From an uncultured Verrucomicrobiota bacterium (GTDB taxonomy: Bacteria > Verrucomicrobiota > Kiritimatiellia > Kiritimatiellales > Tichowtungiaceae): DNA of 60,596 bases. Shown here one piece after another: positions 18,008 through 27,536 of this stretch; within the stretch, counting starts at the first letter, position 1; the number at the start of each line of letters is the position of its first letter. The stretch lies in assembly GCA_903826865.1 (NCBI GenBank), contig CAIKGD010000073.1, positions 1-60,596 of the forward strand, written 5' to 3'. The notes beneath the pieces are model-generated. The model was not told the origin of the DNA and ran no database searches. It worked only from the letters and a program-made list of their open reading frames with translations. Position numbers and translations under genes: made by a program.

Positions 18008-18475
18008 ATGAACAAACCCGCTCTATTGCACGCCATCATTGCTGAACTCGAAAACGAACTCCGGCGTCAGCAGGCGGCGAATGCTCAGGCCTCCGCCGGC
18101 GCGACCGATGGCGAGGCGCGCGCGGAAACCAAATGGGATACCTGCGGACTGGAAGCGTCGTATCTGGCGCGCGGTCATGCACTCCAGTTCAAGGCGCTCG
18201 CGGCGGATGTTCATGCGTTGCGGGCTTTTTCCATTCCGGTTTTTTCCGGGCAGCCCATTGATTCAGGCGCTTTGGTTGAGGTGGAACTGGATAAAGCGAA
18301 GGTTCTTTTCTTTCTGCTGCCTTGCGCGGGCGGCACGGAATTGCATGTCGAGGGACGGGACGTGACGGTGATTACGCCTGAGTCGCCCGTCGGCGCGGCG
18401 CTGTTTCAGAAAAAGAAGGGCGATAAATTTTCCTTCCGCGCCGGTTCGTCCGGAAAGGTTCTTTCTGTTTCATGA
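18008..18475 (+). CDS. GreA/GreB-type C-terminal domain protein
   Basis: A 155-residue protein. The first 80 residues are helical and charged, like the Gre coiled coil, and the C-terminal half (ALVEVELDKAKVLFFLLPCAGG and VITPESPVGAALFQKKKGD) matches the Gre factor FKBP-like domain, where SPxGxALxGKxxGD is the usual signature. Canonical Gre factors rescue backtracked RNA polymerase; this variant has a shorter coiled coil and could instead bind the secondary channel in another way. No operon partner is evident. Confidence 0.65.
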   Translation: MNKPALLHAIIAELENELRRQQAANAQASAGATDGEARAETKWDTCGLEASYLARGHALQFKALAADVHALRAFSIPVFSGQPIDSGALVEVELDKAKVLFFLLPCAGGTELHVEGRDVTVITPESPVGAALFQKKKGDKFSFRAGSSGKVLSVS

Positions 18476-18479
18476 AAAC

Positions 18480-18545
18480 GCCCGGTCAGGTGACCGGGCC
18501 TACAGTTTCAGGAGCCATGTTGTAGGCCGGGTGCCCGCACCCGGC
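18480..18545. repeat. Nested GC-rich palindromes
   Basis: GCCCGGTCA-GG-TGACCGGGC (18480-18499) and GCCGGGTGC-CC-GCACCCGGC (18526-18545) are perfect hairpins. GGCCTACA and TGTAGGCC also pair across the interval, making a cruciform-like block between two codirectional genes. Confidence 0.75.
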
Positions 18546-18558
18546 GGAATAATAAGCT

Positions 18559-19242
18559 ATGAGCGCACCGCACAGACATCGCCCGAAAGGGCTGGAAATT
18601 ATTTACGAAGACCGCGATCTGCTGGTGATCAATAAAGACGCCGGGCTGCTGACGATGAGCACGCCCAGAGACGAACTGCAAACCGCCCAGCACCTGCTGA
18701 CGGATTACATGCGCAAAGGCGCGGCGCGTTCGCGACTGCGCGCTTATGTGGTACATCGCCTTGACCGCGACACTTCCGGTCTGCTGATTTTCGCCAAGAC
18801 GGAAGCGGTTCAGCAGAAGCTCAAAGGCGACTGGCCGACGACGGAGAAAGAATATCTGGCCGTCGTGCACGGTCATTTCACCGAAAAATCCGGAAAAATT
18901 TCGAGCTATCTGGCAGAGAACGAGGCGCAGTTTGTTTATTCAACCAGTCAGACCAAAGGCCGCTGGTCCGAAACGGAATACACCGTTGTCCGTGAGAATA
19001 AAGAGTTCAGCGAACTGAAAATCAATCTGTTGACGGGGCGCAAAAACCAGATCCGGGTGCATATGGCCGAGGCCGGCCATCCGGTGGTCGGCGATACGAA
19101 ATACGGACGGAAAGAGAAAAAGTTTGAGCGTATGACGCTGCACGCCCGGTCGATTTCTTTTAATCATCCGCACAGCGGGAAGCGGATGTTTTTCGAAGTA
19201 CCGGCTCCGAAGTTTTTTAACCGGCTGATGAACCAGCCGTAG
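18559..19242 (+). CDS. RluA-family RNA pseudouridine synthase
   Basis: A 227-residue pseudouridine synthase of the RluA family. The catalytic motif HRLDRDTSGLLIFAK has its Asp near residue 76; IIYEDRDLLVINKDAGLL and LLTGRKNQIRVHMAEAGHPVVGDTKYG are family landmarks. No S4 domain is present, so it is a catalytic-domain-only member acting on rRNA or tRNA; the target site cannot be told. Its TAG is immediately followed by the TTG start of mprF. Confidence 0.93.
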   Translation: MSAPHRHRPKGLEIIYEDRDLLVINKDAGLLTMSTPRDELQTAQHLLTDYMRKGAARSRLRAYVVHRLDRDTSGLLIFAKTEAVQQKLKGDWPTTEKEYLAVVHGHFTEKSGKISSYLAENEAQFVYSTSQTKGRWSETEYTVVRENKEFSELKINLLTGRKNQIRVHMAEAGHPVVGDTKYGRKEKKFERMTLHARSISFNHPHSGKRMFFEVPAPKFFNRLMNQP

Positions 19243-21870
19243 TTGCCGCGCAAAAGAGAATCTGCTAAGAACAAGCCGTCGCAGGTAATGATACGGAACC
19301 GGGAAACCCGCGTGAGAAAACATTCTATAAATTTCCGTGCGCACGCCAGCTACCTGATCAGCGTTACGCTGTTCACTGTAGCGCTGGGAGTGGTTCATCA
19401 CAAACTCAAGCAGTATCACCTGCATGATGTGTTGCGTCAGCTGCACCAGGTGCCGGTCATGGCTTTACTGCTGGCTGGCGGACTGACGGTAATCAATTAC
19501 CTGATGCTGACGCTGTACGACACGATGGCGCTGCGTTATCTGGGCCGAAAAATAAAGTATTTGCGCACCGCCGGCGCGTCCTTCATCGGTTATGCGTTCA
19601 GTCATAATGCAACCGTTCTCGGCGGCGGTGCCGCGCGCTACCGGATTTATTCTTCGCTCGGACTGTCCGCGCCGGAAGTTGCCCGGCTGGTTCTCTTTTG
19701 CGGTCTGACATCCTGGCTGGGTTTTATTACGACCGGCGGTCTGGCATTCAGTCTGTTTCCCGGCGACGTGCCGTACATTCCCCATGGACTGCTGCCGGTG
19801 CTGGGTCCGGTGATGCTGGGAATTTCCTGCGGCTATCTGCTGTTCGCTTTGTTTCGTAAACAACCGCTGCGAATCGGCGCGGTGGAGTTTGCCGTCCCAT
19901 CGGTTCCGCTGGCGGCGGGGCAGGTTGTAACGGCTGCACTGGACTGGATGCTGGCGGCCTCGGTTTTCTACATGCTTCTGCCGGCCGGTGCAGGAATCAG
20001 CTTCCCGCAGATGCTTCTGATTTTTATGTCCGCACAGCTGGCCGGCGTGGCGAGTACCGTTCCGGCCGGGCTTGGAGTTTTTGACTCGGTCATTCTGATT
20101 CAGCTCGAGCCGTTCATTGATCCGTCGGCGATCGCCGGGCTTCTGCTGCTTTACCGCCTGATTTATTATATACTTCCGCTAATGGGCGCTTCGCTGCTGC
20201 TGGCGGGTGCGGAAGTCTTTCAGCGCCGTTCCGTTATTCAGCAGGCCGGTAAAATTATAGGGCGCTGGAGCGGCTATCTGATTCCTTATCTGGCGGCGAT
20301 TTCCTGTTTCATCGCCGGACTCGTTCTGCTTATTTCAGGTGCTTTGCCGTCCGATCATGGACGACTCGCCTGGCTGAACAACTTTTTACCGCTGCCTGCC
20401 GTGGAGCTTTCGCACTTTTTCGGCAGTCTGACCGGTCTGCTGCTTTTGATTCTGGCGCGCAGTTTACAACGGCGGCTGGATGCCGCATGGCATTTGACGG
20501 TCCTGCTGCTCGGAACGGGTGCTGTACTTTCTCTGCTGAAAGGAATGGCGGTTGAACAGGCCGCCATTCTGCTGATCATGCTCGCGGTAATCTGGCCGTT
20601 TCGCAGCCAGTTCTACCGTAAAACATCGTTGATTCACGAACGGTTTACCGGCGGCTGGATGGCGATGGTGACTGCGGCGCTCGGCTGCACCGTTTGGATC
20701 GGCCAGTTCGCCTACAAACACATCGAATACCGTGATGAATTATGGTGGCGGTTTACGCTGCATCATGGCGACGCGCCGCGCTTTCTCCGCGCCACGGCCG
20801 GCGCTGCGGTTCTGTTTGCAGTGTTTGCACTCTACCGCCTGCTGGATTCTCCGGAACCGGACGAGCCGACGGCAGATGACGATAAGGCGGCCATCGAAAA
20901 AGCCCGGCAGATTGCGGCAGCATCGTTTTCGACGCAGGCCTGGCTATCTGTGCTCGGCGACAAGAAGTTTCTGTTCAGCAGCAGCGGAAATTCTTTCATC
21001 ATGTACGCCGTTGTAAACCGCAACTGGATTGCAATGGGCGATCCGGTCGGAGTCGAAGACGAGTGGGGCGAACTGATCTGGCAGTTCTGTGAGCGGTGCG
21101 ATGAATTTAACGCCTGGCCGGTTTTTTATCAGATCAGCAACCGCCGGCTGGATTTGTATATTGATGCCGGGTTCACCTTTATCAAGCTCGGTGAAACCGG
21201 GCGGGTTAACCTGACCGGGTTCACGCTGGAAGGTTCCTCCCGCAAGGAGCTGCGTTATATTGAGCGCAAGTTCAGTAGCGAGGGCTGTGTCTTCGAAATC
21301 GTGCCGGTGGAGCAGGTCGAAGCTTTGCTTCCGGAACTGCGGCGGATTTCCGATGCCTGGCTCGCCATCAAGAATACCCGCGAAAAAGGATTCTCTCTCG
21401 GATTCTTCAGCGAAGACTATCTGCGGAACTTTCCGGTGGCGGTTGTCCGGCAGAATGGAAAGCTGATTGCCTTTGCCAATGTCTGGTGCAGCGGCGGACA
21501 GGAAGAGCTGTCGCTCGATCTGATGCGCCATCTGTCGGAAGCACCTCACGGTACCATGGATTTTCTCTTCGTCGAACTGATGCTGTGGGGACTCCGGCAT
21601 GGATACCGCTGGTTCGATCTCGGAATGGCTCCGCTTTCCGGACTCGAAAACCGCGCGCTGGCGTCGCTGTGGGCCCGTACCGGAACCTTCATCTTCAGTC
21701 ATGGCGAACATTTCTACAACTTTCAGGGGCTGCGCCGGTACAAAGAGAAATTCGGTCCGGAGTGGGAGCCGCATTATCTGGTGTGCCCGAAGGCCCGCCT
21801 GCTGCCGACGATTCTGGCCGACCTTGCTGCGCTGATTTCCGGCGGGTTTAAAGGATTGGTCAGTAAATAG
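19243..21870 (+). CDS. mprF: MprF-like phosphatidylglycerol aminoacyltransferase
   Basis: An 875-residue two-part protein. Residues about 30-540 are a polytopic flippase-type domain (UPF0104/LPG synthase TM), and about 570-850 form the cytoplasmic DUF2156 GNAT-like domain that transfers an amino acid from aminoacyl-tRNA to phosphatidylglycerol. Seen: FLFSSSGNSFIMYAVVNRNWIAMGDPVG, SLGFFSEDYL, DLMRHLSEAPHGTMDFLFVELM and RYKEKFGPEWEPHYLV. Lipid aminoacylation lowers surface charge and resists cationic peptides. The start is TTG abutting the RluA stop; an ATG at 19288 is an alternative. Confidence 0.93.
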   Translation: MPRKRESAKNKPSQVMIRNRETRVRKHSINFRAHASYLISVTLFTVALGVVHHKLKQYHLHDVLRQLHQVPVMALLLAGGLTVINYLMLTLYDTMALRYLGRKIKYLRTAGASFIGYAFSHNATVLGGGAARYRIYSSLGLSAPEVARLVLFCGLTSWLGFITTGGLAFSLFPGDVPYIPHGLLPVLGPVMLGISCGYLLFALFRKQPLRIGAVEFAVPSVPLAAGQVVTAALDWMLAASVFYMLLPAGAGISFPQMLLIFMSAQLAGVASTVPAGLGVFDSVILIQLEPFIDPSAIAGLLLLYRLIYYILPLMGASLLLAGAEVFQRRSVIQQAGKIIGRWSGYLIPYLAAISCFIAGLVLLISGALPSDHGRLAWLNNFLPLPAVELSHFFGSLTGLLLLILARSLQRRLDAAWHLTVLLLGTGAVLSLLKGMAVEQAAILLIMLAVIWPFRSQFYRKTSLIHERFTGGWMAMVTAALGCTVWIGQFAYKHIEYRDELWWRFTLHHGDAPRFLRATAGAAVLFAVFALYRLLDSPEPDEPTADDDKAAIEKARQIAAASFSTQAWLSVLGDKKFLFSSSGNSFIMYAVVNRNWIAMGDPVGVEDEWGELIWQFCERCDEFNAWPVFYQISNRRLDLYIDAGFTFIKLGETGRVNLTGFTLEGSSRKELRYIERKFSSEGCVFEIVPVEQVEALLPELRRISDAWLAIKNTREKGFSLGFFSEDYLRNFPVAVVRQNGKLIAFANVWCSGGQEELSLDLMRHLSEAPHGTMDFLFVELMLWGLRHGYRWFDLGMAPLSGLENRALASLWARTGTFIFSHGEHFYNFQGLRRYKEKFGPEWEPHYLVCPKARLLPTILADLAALISGGFKGLVSK

Positions 21871-21913
21871 CGGATGTGTTGTAAACGGTGCTGAAAGAGC
21901 GTAATACCCATCT

Positions 21914-22225
21914 ATGAAAAAGTGTCCGTTTTGCGCAGAAGAAATTCAGGACGATGCCATTCTGTGCCGGTTTTGCGGACAGTTCCTTGTGCAGAAAACC
22001 AAGGTGCCGTGGTATCTCCGTCCCGGCTGGCTTGTTACGGCGGTACTTTGTGTCGGCCCGTTTGCCATCCCGCTTTTCTGGCTTCATCCGAACTTCAGTT
22101 TGCGAAAAAAGATCGTCTGGACTGCGGTTGTCATCATCCTTACCTGGGTGACGTGGGTTCTAATGCAGAAATCCGTTCAGTCGATCTCGGACTATTACGG
22201 GATACTCAATCAGTTGATGAGGTAG
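21914..22225 (+). CDS. Zinc-ribbon membrane protein
   Basis: A 103-residue protein with an N-terminal zinc ribbon ([19 protein letters not shown], two CxxC pairs) and two hydrophobic segments (about residues 40-57 and 68-86). Such small proteins are common and have no known function. The stop TAG falls in the hairpin element at 22219-22269. Confidence 0.8.
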   Translation: MKKCPFCAEEIQDDAILCRFCGQFLVQKTKVPWYLRPGWLVTAVLCVGPFAIPLFWLHPNFSLRKKIVWTAVVIILTWVTWVLMQKSVQSISDYYGILNQLMR

Positions 22226-22269
22226 GGCGATTTCGCCGAAAGCGCCACGGACGGCTCGGCGAGCCGTCC
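22219..22269. repeat. GC-rich hairpin element, second copy
   Basis: AGGTAGGGCG and its counterpart CCCTACCT close a block that contains the GGACGGCTCGGCGAGCCGTCC palindrome also seen at 4966-4986. It fills the gap between the convergent zinc-ribbon gene and rsgA, and the zinc-ribbon stop codon lies in the repeat. Confidence 0.75.
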
Positions 22270-23289
22270 CTACCTGTTCTTCCACTTCTGCTCACGCAGG
22301 GAACGTTCGTTGGCGGCGGTTTCCTGCCGCATGCGGATAAAGTTTTCGTAGCGCGCTTTCGGAATAGTTCCGGCCTCAACGGCCGCTTCGATGGCACAGC
22401 CTTTGGTTTTGGTGTGCGCGCAGTCGCGGAAGCGGCATTGTCCTTCCAGCGCCGTCAGTTCCTCGAAGGTATCTTTGATTCCGCTGCCGGTGTCCAGATG
22501 GCCGAGCTCGCGCATGCCGGGCGTATCAATCACCAGCGCGCCGTTATTCAGCACAATCAGTTCGCGCCAGGTGGTGGTATGAATGCCTTTGCCGTCACAT
22601 TCCCGGACGGGCAGGGTGAAGTACCGGTCTTCTTCGCCGACCAGACTGTTGATCAGCGAGGTTTTTCCGGTGCCGGACGGGCCGAGCAGACAGCAGGTTT
22701 TTCCGGGCTTAAAAAGCGCTTTTACTTTCCGCAGTCCGGAACCGGTGGTGTTGCTGAAGGCGAAAACCGGCGTGTTCGGCATACGGGTCTCAACTTCCGC
22801 CAGCCGTTCTTTCAGTTCGCCGGCCGACAGCAGATCTTTTTTGCTCAGTAGAACGACCGGCTCGATGTTGCTTTCATTCACGATCGACAGATAGCGTTCC
22901 AGCTTCGGCAGATTGAATCCTTTGTCGAGCGTATGGACGACGAAAGCCGTGTCAATGTTGACGGCGATCAGCTGGTGACTGACTTCGCGGCCCGCTGTTT
23001 TGCGTTTCAGGGTGTTCTGCCGTTCCAGCACGGAATGGATCATCGCAAAATCCGCGCCGTTAAAATCCGTTGCGCGCACCCAGTCGCCGACCGTCAGATA
23101 ACCGTCGTTCGCCCGGGCTTCGCGCCGCAGCTTGCCGGTGGTTTTTGCAAGGCAGGTTTCGCTGCCGTCGCTGATGTCGCACCAGCCTTTATGAACGGCG
23201 GTCACGCGCGCAATCGTCCACTTGTCCGTTGTGGCGGGATCAATCTGGTTTTGAAACCAGGGCGTAAAACCGAATTCTTCGAGTGTCAT
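22270..23289 (-). CDS. rsgA: Ribosome small subunit-dependent GTPase A
   Basis: About 339 residues. RsgA is a circularly permuted GTPase that checks 30S maturation. Order seen: OB-fold with VGDWVRATDF, G4-like LLSKKDLL, G1 LLGPSGTGKTSLINSL, G3 VIDTPGMRELG, then a C-terminal zinc motif QCRFRDCAHTKTKGCAI. I start at MTLEEFGFTPWF (ATG at 23287-23289), five bases after aguB, rather than 12 codons upstream inside aguB. Third gene of the aguA-aguB-rsgA unit. Confidence 0.95.
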   Translation of the reverse strand: MTLEEFGFTPWFQNQIDPATTDKWTIARVTAVHKGWCDISDGSETCLAKTTGKLRREARANDGYLTVGDWVRATDFNGADFAMIHSVLERQNTLKRKTAGREVSHQLIAVNIDTAFVVHTLDKGFNLPKLERYLSIVNESNIEPVVLLSKKDLLSAGELKERLAEVETRMPNTPVFAFSNTTGSGLRKVKALFKPGKTCCLLGPSGTGKTSLINSLVGEEDRYFTLPVRECDGKGIHTTTWRELIVLNNGALVIDTPGMRELGHLDTGSGIKDTFEELTALEGQCRFRDCAHTKTKGCAIEAAVEAGTIPKARYENFIRMRQETAANERSLREQKWKNR

Positions 23290-23294
23290 AAGGA

Positions 23295-24179
23295 TTAATC
23301 CAAAAAGCGGGCGCTGAGTTCGCAATAAGCATCAATGCGACGGTCGCGCAGGAACGGCCAGATGCGCCGGACGGATTCGCTGCGTTTGCCGTCGAGTTCA
23401 ACAAGGAGTTCTGTTTCACGGTCTGGTTTCGCCTGCGCCAGCAGTTCGCCCTGGCAGCCGGCGACGAAACTGGAGCCCCAAAACTGTGCGCCGCCTTTGC
23501 CGCAGGGCGACGGTTCAAAACCGGTGCGGTTGATGCTCAATACCGGGATGCCGTTGGCAATGGCGTGTGAGCGCTGAATGGTGATCCACGCGTCGTGCTG
23601 GCGCGCCTTTTCGCCTTCATTATCATTCGGATCCCAGCCGATTGCGGTGGGATAAATCAGCAGATCGGCACCGGCCATCGCCATCAGGCGCGCGGCTTCC
23701 GGGTACCATTGATCCCAGCAAACCAGCACGCCGAGTGTGCCGACGGAAGTTTTGACCGGTGTAAATCCGAGGTCGCCGGGCGTGAAGTAGAATTTTTCGT
23801 AATAACCGGGGTCGTCCGGAATGTGCATTTTGCGGTACTTGCCCGCAATCGTTCCGTCGCTCTCAAATACCACGGCGGTGTTATGGTAGAGACCGGCCGT
23901 GCGCTTTTCGAAAAGCGACGTGACGAGCACAAGGCCGAGCTCCTTTGCCAGCGCGCCGAAAATTTTTGTGGACGGGCCGGGGATTGTTTCTGCGAGATTG
24001 AAGTTATGCGTATCTTCGGTCTGGCAGAAATAAAGACTCGTATGAAGTTCCTGCAAAGCGACCAGCTGCGCGCCTTGCGCCGCGCAGCGGCGGATGGCGG
24101 CAATGCTCTTTTCGATGTTGGCTTCGCGGTCGGCTGTGCACGACTGCTGAACCAGTCCGGCTTTCAATTTTTTCGTCAC
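23295..24179 (-). CDS. aguB: N-carbamoylputrescine amidase
   Basis: A 294-residue nitrilase-superfamily enzyme that hydrolyses N-carbamoylputrescine to putrescine, CO2 and ammonia. The catalytic triad is visible: Glu in VALQELHTSLYF, Lys in KYRKMHIPDDPGYYEKFYF and Cys in GVLVCWDQWYPEAARL. The start is a GTG at 24177-24179 with AAAGGAG upstream; it overlaps the aguA stop as GTGA, indicating translational coupling. The combination with AguA is diagnostic of the agmatine route. Confidence 0.95.
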   Translation of the reverse strand: MTKKLKAGLVQQSCTADREANIEKSIAAIRRCAAQGAQLVALQELHTSLYFCQTEDTHNFNLAETIPGPSTKIFGALAKELGLVLVTSLFEKRTAGLYHNTAVVFESDGTIAGKYRKMHIPDDPGYYEKFYFTPGDLGFTPVKTSVGTLGVLVCWDQWYPEAARLMAMAGADLLIYPTAIGWDPNDNEGEKARQHDAWITIQRSHAIANGIPVLSINRTGFEPSPCGKGGAQFWGSSFVAGCQGELLAQAKPDRETELLVELDGKRSESVRRIWPFLRDRRIDAYCELSARFLD

Positions 24180-25183
24180 AGAACTCCTTTGGGAATCTGC
24201 ATCGTCACGCAATGAAGCGAACCGTGCTGCAGAATCAATTCGGAACAGTCTATACCGATGATTTCGCGGCCGGGGAAGGCCTTTTTTACAGTGGCGAGCG
24301 CGCAGGCATCGTTGGGAGGATCGTTGTAAACCGGCACCAGCACCGCGCCGTTGATGATCAGAAAGTTGGCATAGGTGGCCGGCAGGCGGTTGCCGTTCCT
24401 GTCACATCTGGCTTTCGGCCAGGGCAGGGAAAGCAGGCGGTATCCTTCCGTTTTTTTCAACTCGTCTTCCATGTTGCGGAGTGCAGGGAAGTGTTCGTCA
24501 GCCGGGTCTTCACATTTGACATAGAGAATCGTGTTGTCCGGGCAGAAGCGTGCAAGCGTATCGATGTGTGCATCGGTATCGTCGCCGGACAGCCAGCCGT
24601 TTTCCAGCCAGAGGAATTTGCGGATTCCGAGTTCTGCGGCGAGCCGGGTTTCGATCTCTGTTTTATTCAGCGCGGCATTGCGGTTGGGATTGAGCAGGCA
24701 TTCCGCCGTTGTCAGCAGGGTGCCTTTGCCGTCGCTTTCCATGCTTCCGCCTTCGAGAATCAAATCAACCGTTCGCAGCGGTGTTTTACCGAGTGCACCC
24801 GCCGCGTGGAGCCTGGCGGTAATCTGATTGTCGAGTCCGGCCTCAAACCTGCCGCCCCAGCCGGTAAAGGTAAAGTCCAGCAGTACCGGCTTGCCGTCTT
24901 CGCAGATCGTGATCGGCCCGAAGTCGCGCGCCCAGATATCGTTGGATTCAATCCGGTAAAGCGCGACGTTCGCCATATTGACGCCGCGCGCCGCCAGCTT
25001 GGTACGAACGCATAGTTCATCGGGCACCACGACGATCAGTTTTTCGAAGCGCGCGACCGCTTGAGCAATATCCATAAAAACGGCTTCAGCCTCGTTCAGG
25101 TGCGGAGCCCAGTCGGTCTTTTCGTGCGGCCAGCAGATCAGTACGGCATCCTGCGGCTCCCATTCAGCGGGTAAACGTTTCAT
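24176..25183 (-). CDS. aguA: Agmatine deiminase
   Basis: A 335-residue guanidino-modifying enzyme that converts agmatine to N-carbamoylputrescine. Seen: MKRLPAEWEPQDAVLICWPH, IWARDFGPITI, ILEGGSMESDGKGTLLTT, LWLENGWLSGDDTDAHID, and the C-terminal catalytic Cys in LQHGSLHCVTMQIP. It heads the aguA-aguB-rsgA operon. An arginine decarboxylase to make agmatine is not in the window, but a Pot-type polyamine importer lies 10 kb away. Confidence 0.95.
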   Translation of the reverse strand: MKRLPAEWEPQDAVLICWPHEKTDWAPHLNEAEAVFMDIAQAVARFEKLIVVVPDELCVRTKLAARGVNMANVALYRIESNDIWARDFGPITICEDGKPVLLDFTFTGWGGRFEAGLDNQITARLHAAGALGKTPLRTVDLILEGGSMESDGKGTLLTTAECLLNPNRNAALNKTEIETRLAAELGIRKFLWLENGWLSGDDTDAHIDTLARFCPDNTILYVKCEDPADEHFPALRNMEDELKKTEGYRLLSLPWPKARCDRNGNRLPATYANFLIINGAVLVPVYNDPPNDACALATVKKAFPGREIIGIDCSELILQHGSLHCVTMQIPKGVL

Positions 25184-25207
25184 AAGTTCGTCCTCAAAGT
25201 CCGGCGC

Positions 25208-25235
25208 ATTCTAACGGAAACGGATTCAGTTACAA
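25208..25235 (-). promoter_or_regulatory. Candidate promoter of the aguA operon
   Basis: On the minus strand TTGTAA (25230-25235) and TAGAAT (25208-25213) are separated by 16 bp, about 25 bp before the aguA ATG. It lies in the 114-bp divergent gap shared with the NagZ-like gene. Confidence 0.4.
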
Positions 25236-25297
25236 TGTTTTGCATAACGGCTGAGCGAGGGATTGATTCGTACCGTCCGGTGTGGGAAGAATGATAC

Positions 25298-26404
25298 ATG
25301 AAAACAAGGTTTCTGCTTTTGCTGCTGTTTCCCGCGCTTGTTTCCTGCACGGCAGAGCCGCCTGCGGTTAAATGTTCACTTGAACAGAAAATCGGCGCGA
25401 TTTTGATGGTCGGGTTCAGGGGGATGTCGGTTGACCGGAGCAGTCCGGTCGTCCGGGACATTCTCGAATACAATCTCGGCGGGGTGATTTTATTCGACGC
25501 TGATCTCCAGCTGCAAACGAATGAGCGGAATATCCGTTCGCCCGATCAGCTGGCGCAGCTGACCGGAACACTCCAGTCCTATGCAAAAAGTCCGTTGCTG
25601 ATCGCGATTGATCAGGAGGGCGGAATCGTCAACCGGCTCAAACCGGCGTATGGATTCCCGCCTGCACTTTCACAAAAGCATCTGGGAGAACGTAACGACC
25701 CGGACTTTACGTACCGGCAAACCTTGCAGCTGGCCGCTGCGCTGAAAGCGGCGGGTATCAATCTGAACCTGGCGCCGGTCGTGGATTTGGCCGTTCATCC
25801 TGAAAATTTTATTGTCAAAAAAGAACGCACCTTTTCACCTGACTCTGCGACGACGGTTCGCCACGCATCCTCATTTATCCGCGCCCACCACGATCAGGGC
25901 GTACTCTGCACCCTCAAGCATTTCCCCGGTCACGGCAGTTCAACCGCCGACTCGCACAAAGATATGACCGACGTTACAGAAACATGGCAGGCGTCCGAGC
26001 TGGAACCGTACCGGCAGCTTTGCAAAACGACTGATGTCGTGATGACCGCCCACATTTTCCAGCGCAATCTTGATCCGGACCGGCCGGCGACGCTTTCGAA
26101 GCGCATCATCACCGGTTTGCTCCGGAAAGAGATCGGTTACGACGGAGTCGTGATGACAGACGATCTGGGCATGAAGGCTATTGCCGACCACTACGGTTTT
26201 GAGACGGCGCTTGCGGACAGTCTGAATGCCGGTGTGGACCTGCTCCTGATCGCCAACAACGAAACCTATGATCCTGATTTGGTTCCGAAAACAGTTCGGA
26301 TTGTCGCCGGGCTGGTTCGTTCCGGCCGTGTGCCGGAAGCGCGGATTGATGAGGCCTGCCGCCGCGTCGCTCAGCTGAAAAACAGAATCAGCGCGAGCCG
26401 TTGA
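25298..26404 (+). CDS. GH3 beta-N-acetylhexosaminidase lipoprotein (NagZ-like)
   Basis: A 368-residue glycoside hydrolase family 3 protein with a lipoprotein signal (MKTRFLLLLLFPALVSC, lipobox Cys at 17). The GH3 N-terminal barrel shows AIDQEGGIVNRLKPAYGFP, the NagZ-type catalytic loop KHFPGHGSSTADSHKDM, and VVMTDDLGMKAI with the nucleophile Asp. It likely removes N-acetylglucosamine from muropeptides or chitooligosaccharides. Being lipidated places it in the envelope, unlike cytoplasmic NagZ of enterobacteria. The stop is five bases from the convergent DAHP synthase gene. Confidence 0.9.
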   Translation: MKTRFLLLLLFPALVSCTAEPPAVKCSLEQKIGAILMVGFRGMSVDRSSPVVRDILEYNLGGVILFDADLQLQTNERNIRSPDQLAQLTGTLQSYAKSPLLIAIDQEGGIVNRLKPAYGFPPALSQKHLGERNDPDFTYRQTLQLAAALKAAGINLNLAPVVDLAVHPENFIVKKERTFSPDSATTVRHASSFIRAHHDQGVLCTLKHFPGHGSSTADSHKDMTDVTETWQASELEPYRQLCKTTDVVMTAHIFQRNLDPDRPATLSKRIITGLLRKEIGYDGVVMTDDLGMKAIADHYGFETALADSLNAGVDLLLIANNETYDPDLVPKTVRIVAGLVRSGRVPEARIDEACRRVAQLKNRISASR

Positions 26405-26409
26405 TTGTA

Positions 26410-27435
26410 TTATGCAATCAGCAGGGCTTCGGTGGTTTTCCAATCCATGCAGGCATCGGTAATCGACAGGCCGTATTTCAGTTTGCCGCTGACCGGTTGA
26501 TTACCTTCTTCAATAAAGCTTTCAAGCATGGCCCCGATGACCGGGCAGCCCGGCTGTTTGCGCTGATCGAGCAGCTCTTTCCAGACATCGGCCTGCCGCG
26601 CCGGAACCTTACCGGAGTTGGCATGCGAGCAGTCCATCATAAGAATTTCCGGCAGACCGGCAGCCTGCAGCTTTTCAGCGGCTGCGGCAACTTCATTGGC
26701 GTGATAGTTGGTTTTTCCGCCGCCGCCGCGCAGAACGAGATGGACGTCGGGATTGCCGTGCGTTTTGACAATACTGCTGCGGCCGTCCTGATCGATCCCG
26801 AGAAAACTGTGCGGGGTGCGGCAGGCGAGCAAGGCATCTATGGCACGCTGAACGTTTCCGTCGGTGGCATTCTTCAGGCCGACGGGCATGGAGAGTCCGC
26901 TGGCCATTTCACGGTGCGTCTGCGACTCAATCGTGCGTGCGCCGATTGCTGCCCAACTGACGAGATCAGCCGTGTACTGCGGAATGATCGGATCAAGAAA
27001 TTCAGTGGCGACCGGCAGTCCGAGGCCGGTAATCGCCAGCATCAGTTTCCGCGCTTCGCGCAGGCCGTATTCCATGTCGCAGGAATCGTCAAGGTGCGGG
27101 TCGTTGATAAACCCTTTCCAGCCGATGGTGGTGCGCGGTTTTTCAAAATAGACCCGCATCACGATCAGATAGCGGTCTTTGACTTTTTCGCCGAGCGCGG
27201 CGAGCCGGCGGGCGTAGTCGAGTGCGGCCTCAGGGTCGTGGATCGAGCAGGGGCCGGCGATAACGAGCAGGCGCGGATCGCGGCGCTCCAGAACGGCGCG
27301 GACAGCGTCGCGTCCGCACACGACTGTTTTCATCGGCACGTCTGTAAGCGGCAGTTCATTTTTAAGTTCCCACGGCGTGATAAGCGGGGTGACGCTTTCG
27401 ACGCGCAGGTTTTCAATAGGGCAAAGTATCTTCAT
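26410..27435 (-). CDS. 3-deoxy-7-phosphoheptulonate synthase (DAHP synthase)
   Basis: A 341-residue type I DAHP synthase (AroF/G/H class) for the first step of the shikimate pathway, joining PEP and erythrose 4-phosphate. Seen: LLVIAGPCSIHDPEAALDYA, VMRVYFEKPRTTIGWKG, ARTIESQTHREMASGL, PVGLKNATDGN, and LMMDCSHANSGK. It is divergent from trpE across about 100 bp, so both may respond to aromatic amino acid supply. Which amino acid inhibits it cannot be read with confidence. Confidence 0.95.
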   Translation of the reverse strand: MKILCPIENLRVESVTPLITPWELKNELPLTDVPMKTVVCGRDAVRAVLERRDPRLLVIAGPCSIHDPEAALDYARRLAALGEKVKDRYLIVMRVYFEKPRTTIGWKGFINDPHLDDSCDMEYGLREARKLMLAITGLGLPVATEFLDPIIPQYTADLVSWAAIGARTIESQTHREMASGLSMPVGLKNATDGNVQRAIDALLACRTPHSFLGIDQDGRSSIVKTHGNPDVHLVLRGGGGKTNYHANEVAAAAEKLQAAGLPEILMMDCSHANSGKVPARQADVWKELLDQRKQPGCPVIGAMLESFIEEGNQPVSGKLKYGLSITDACMDWKTTEALLIA

Positions 27436-27454
27436 GAGCCGGAACTATGGCAGA

Positions 27455-27473
27455 TTTTCCAAACCTTGGAAAA
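27455..27473. repeat. Dispersed 19-bp palindrome, perfect copy
   Basis: TTTTCCAA-ACC-TTGGAAAA in the divergent region between the DAHP synthase gene and trpE. A lone half site, TTTTCCAA, follows at 27529-27536 directly before the trpE ATG. Position makes it a possible operator here, but other copies lie inside genes. Confidence 0.8.
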
Positions 27474-27536
27474 GCTGAACTTGCGCCGGACGCCGGTTGC
27501 AGGTACAAGAGCACCTTTAAAACGGGACTTTTCCAA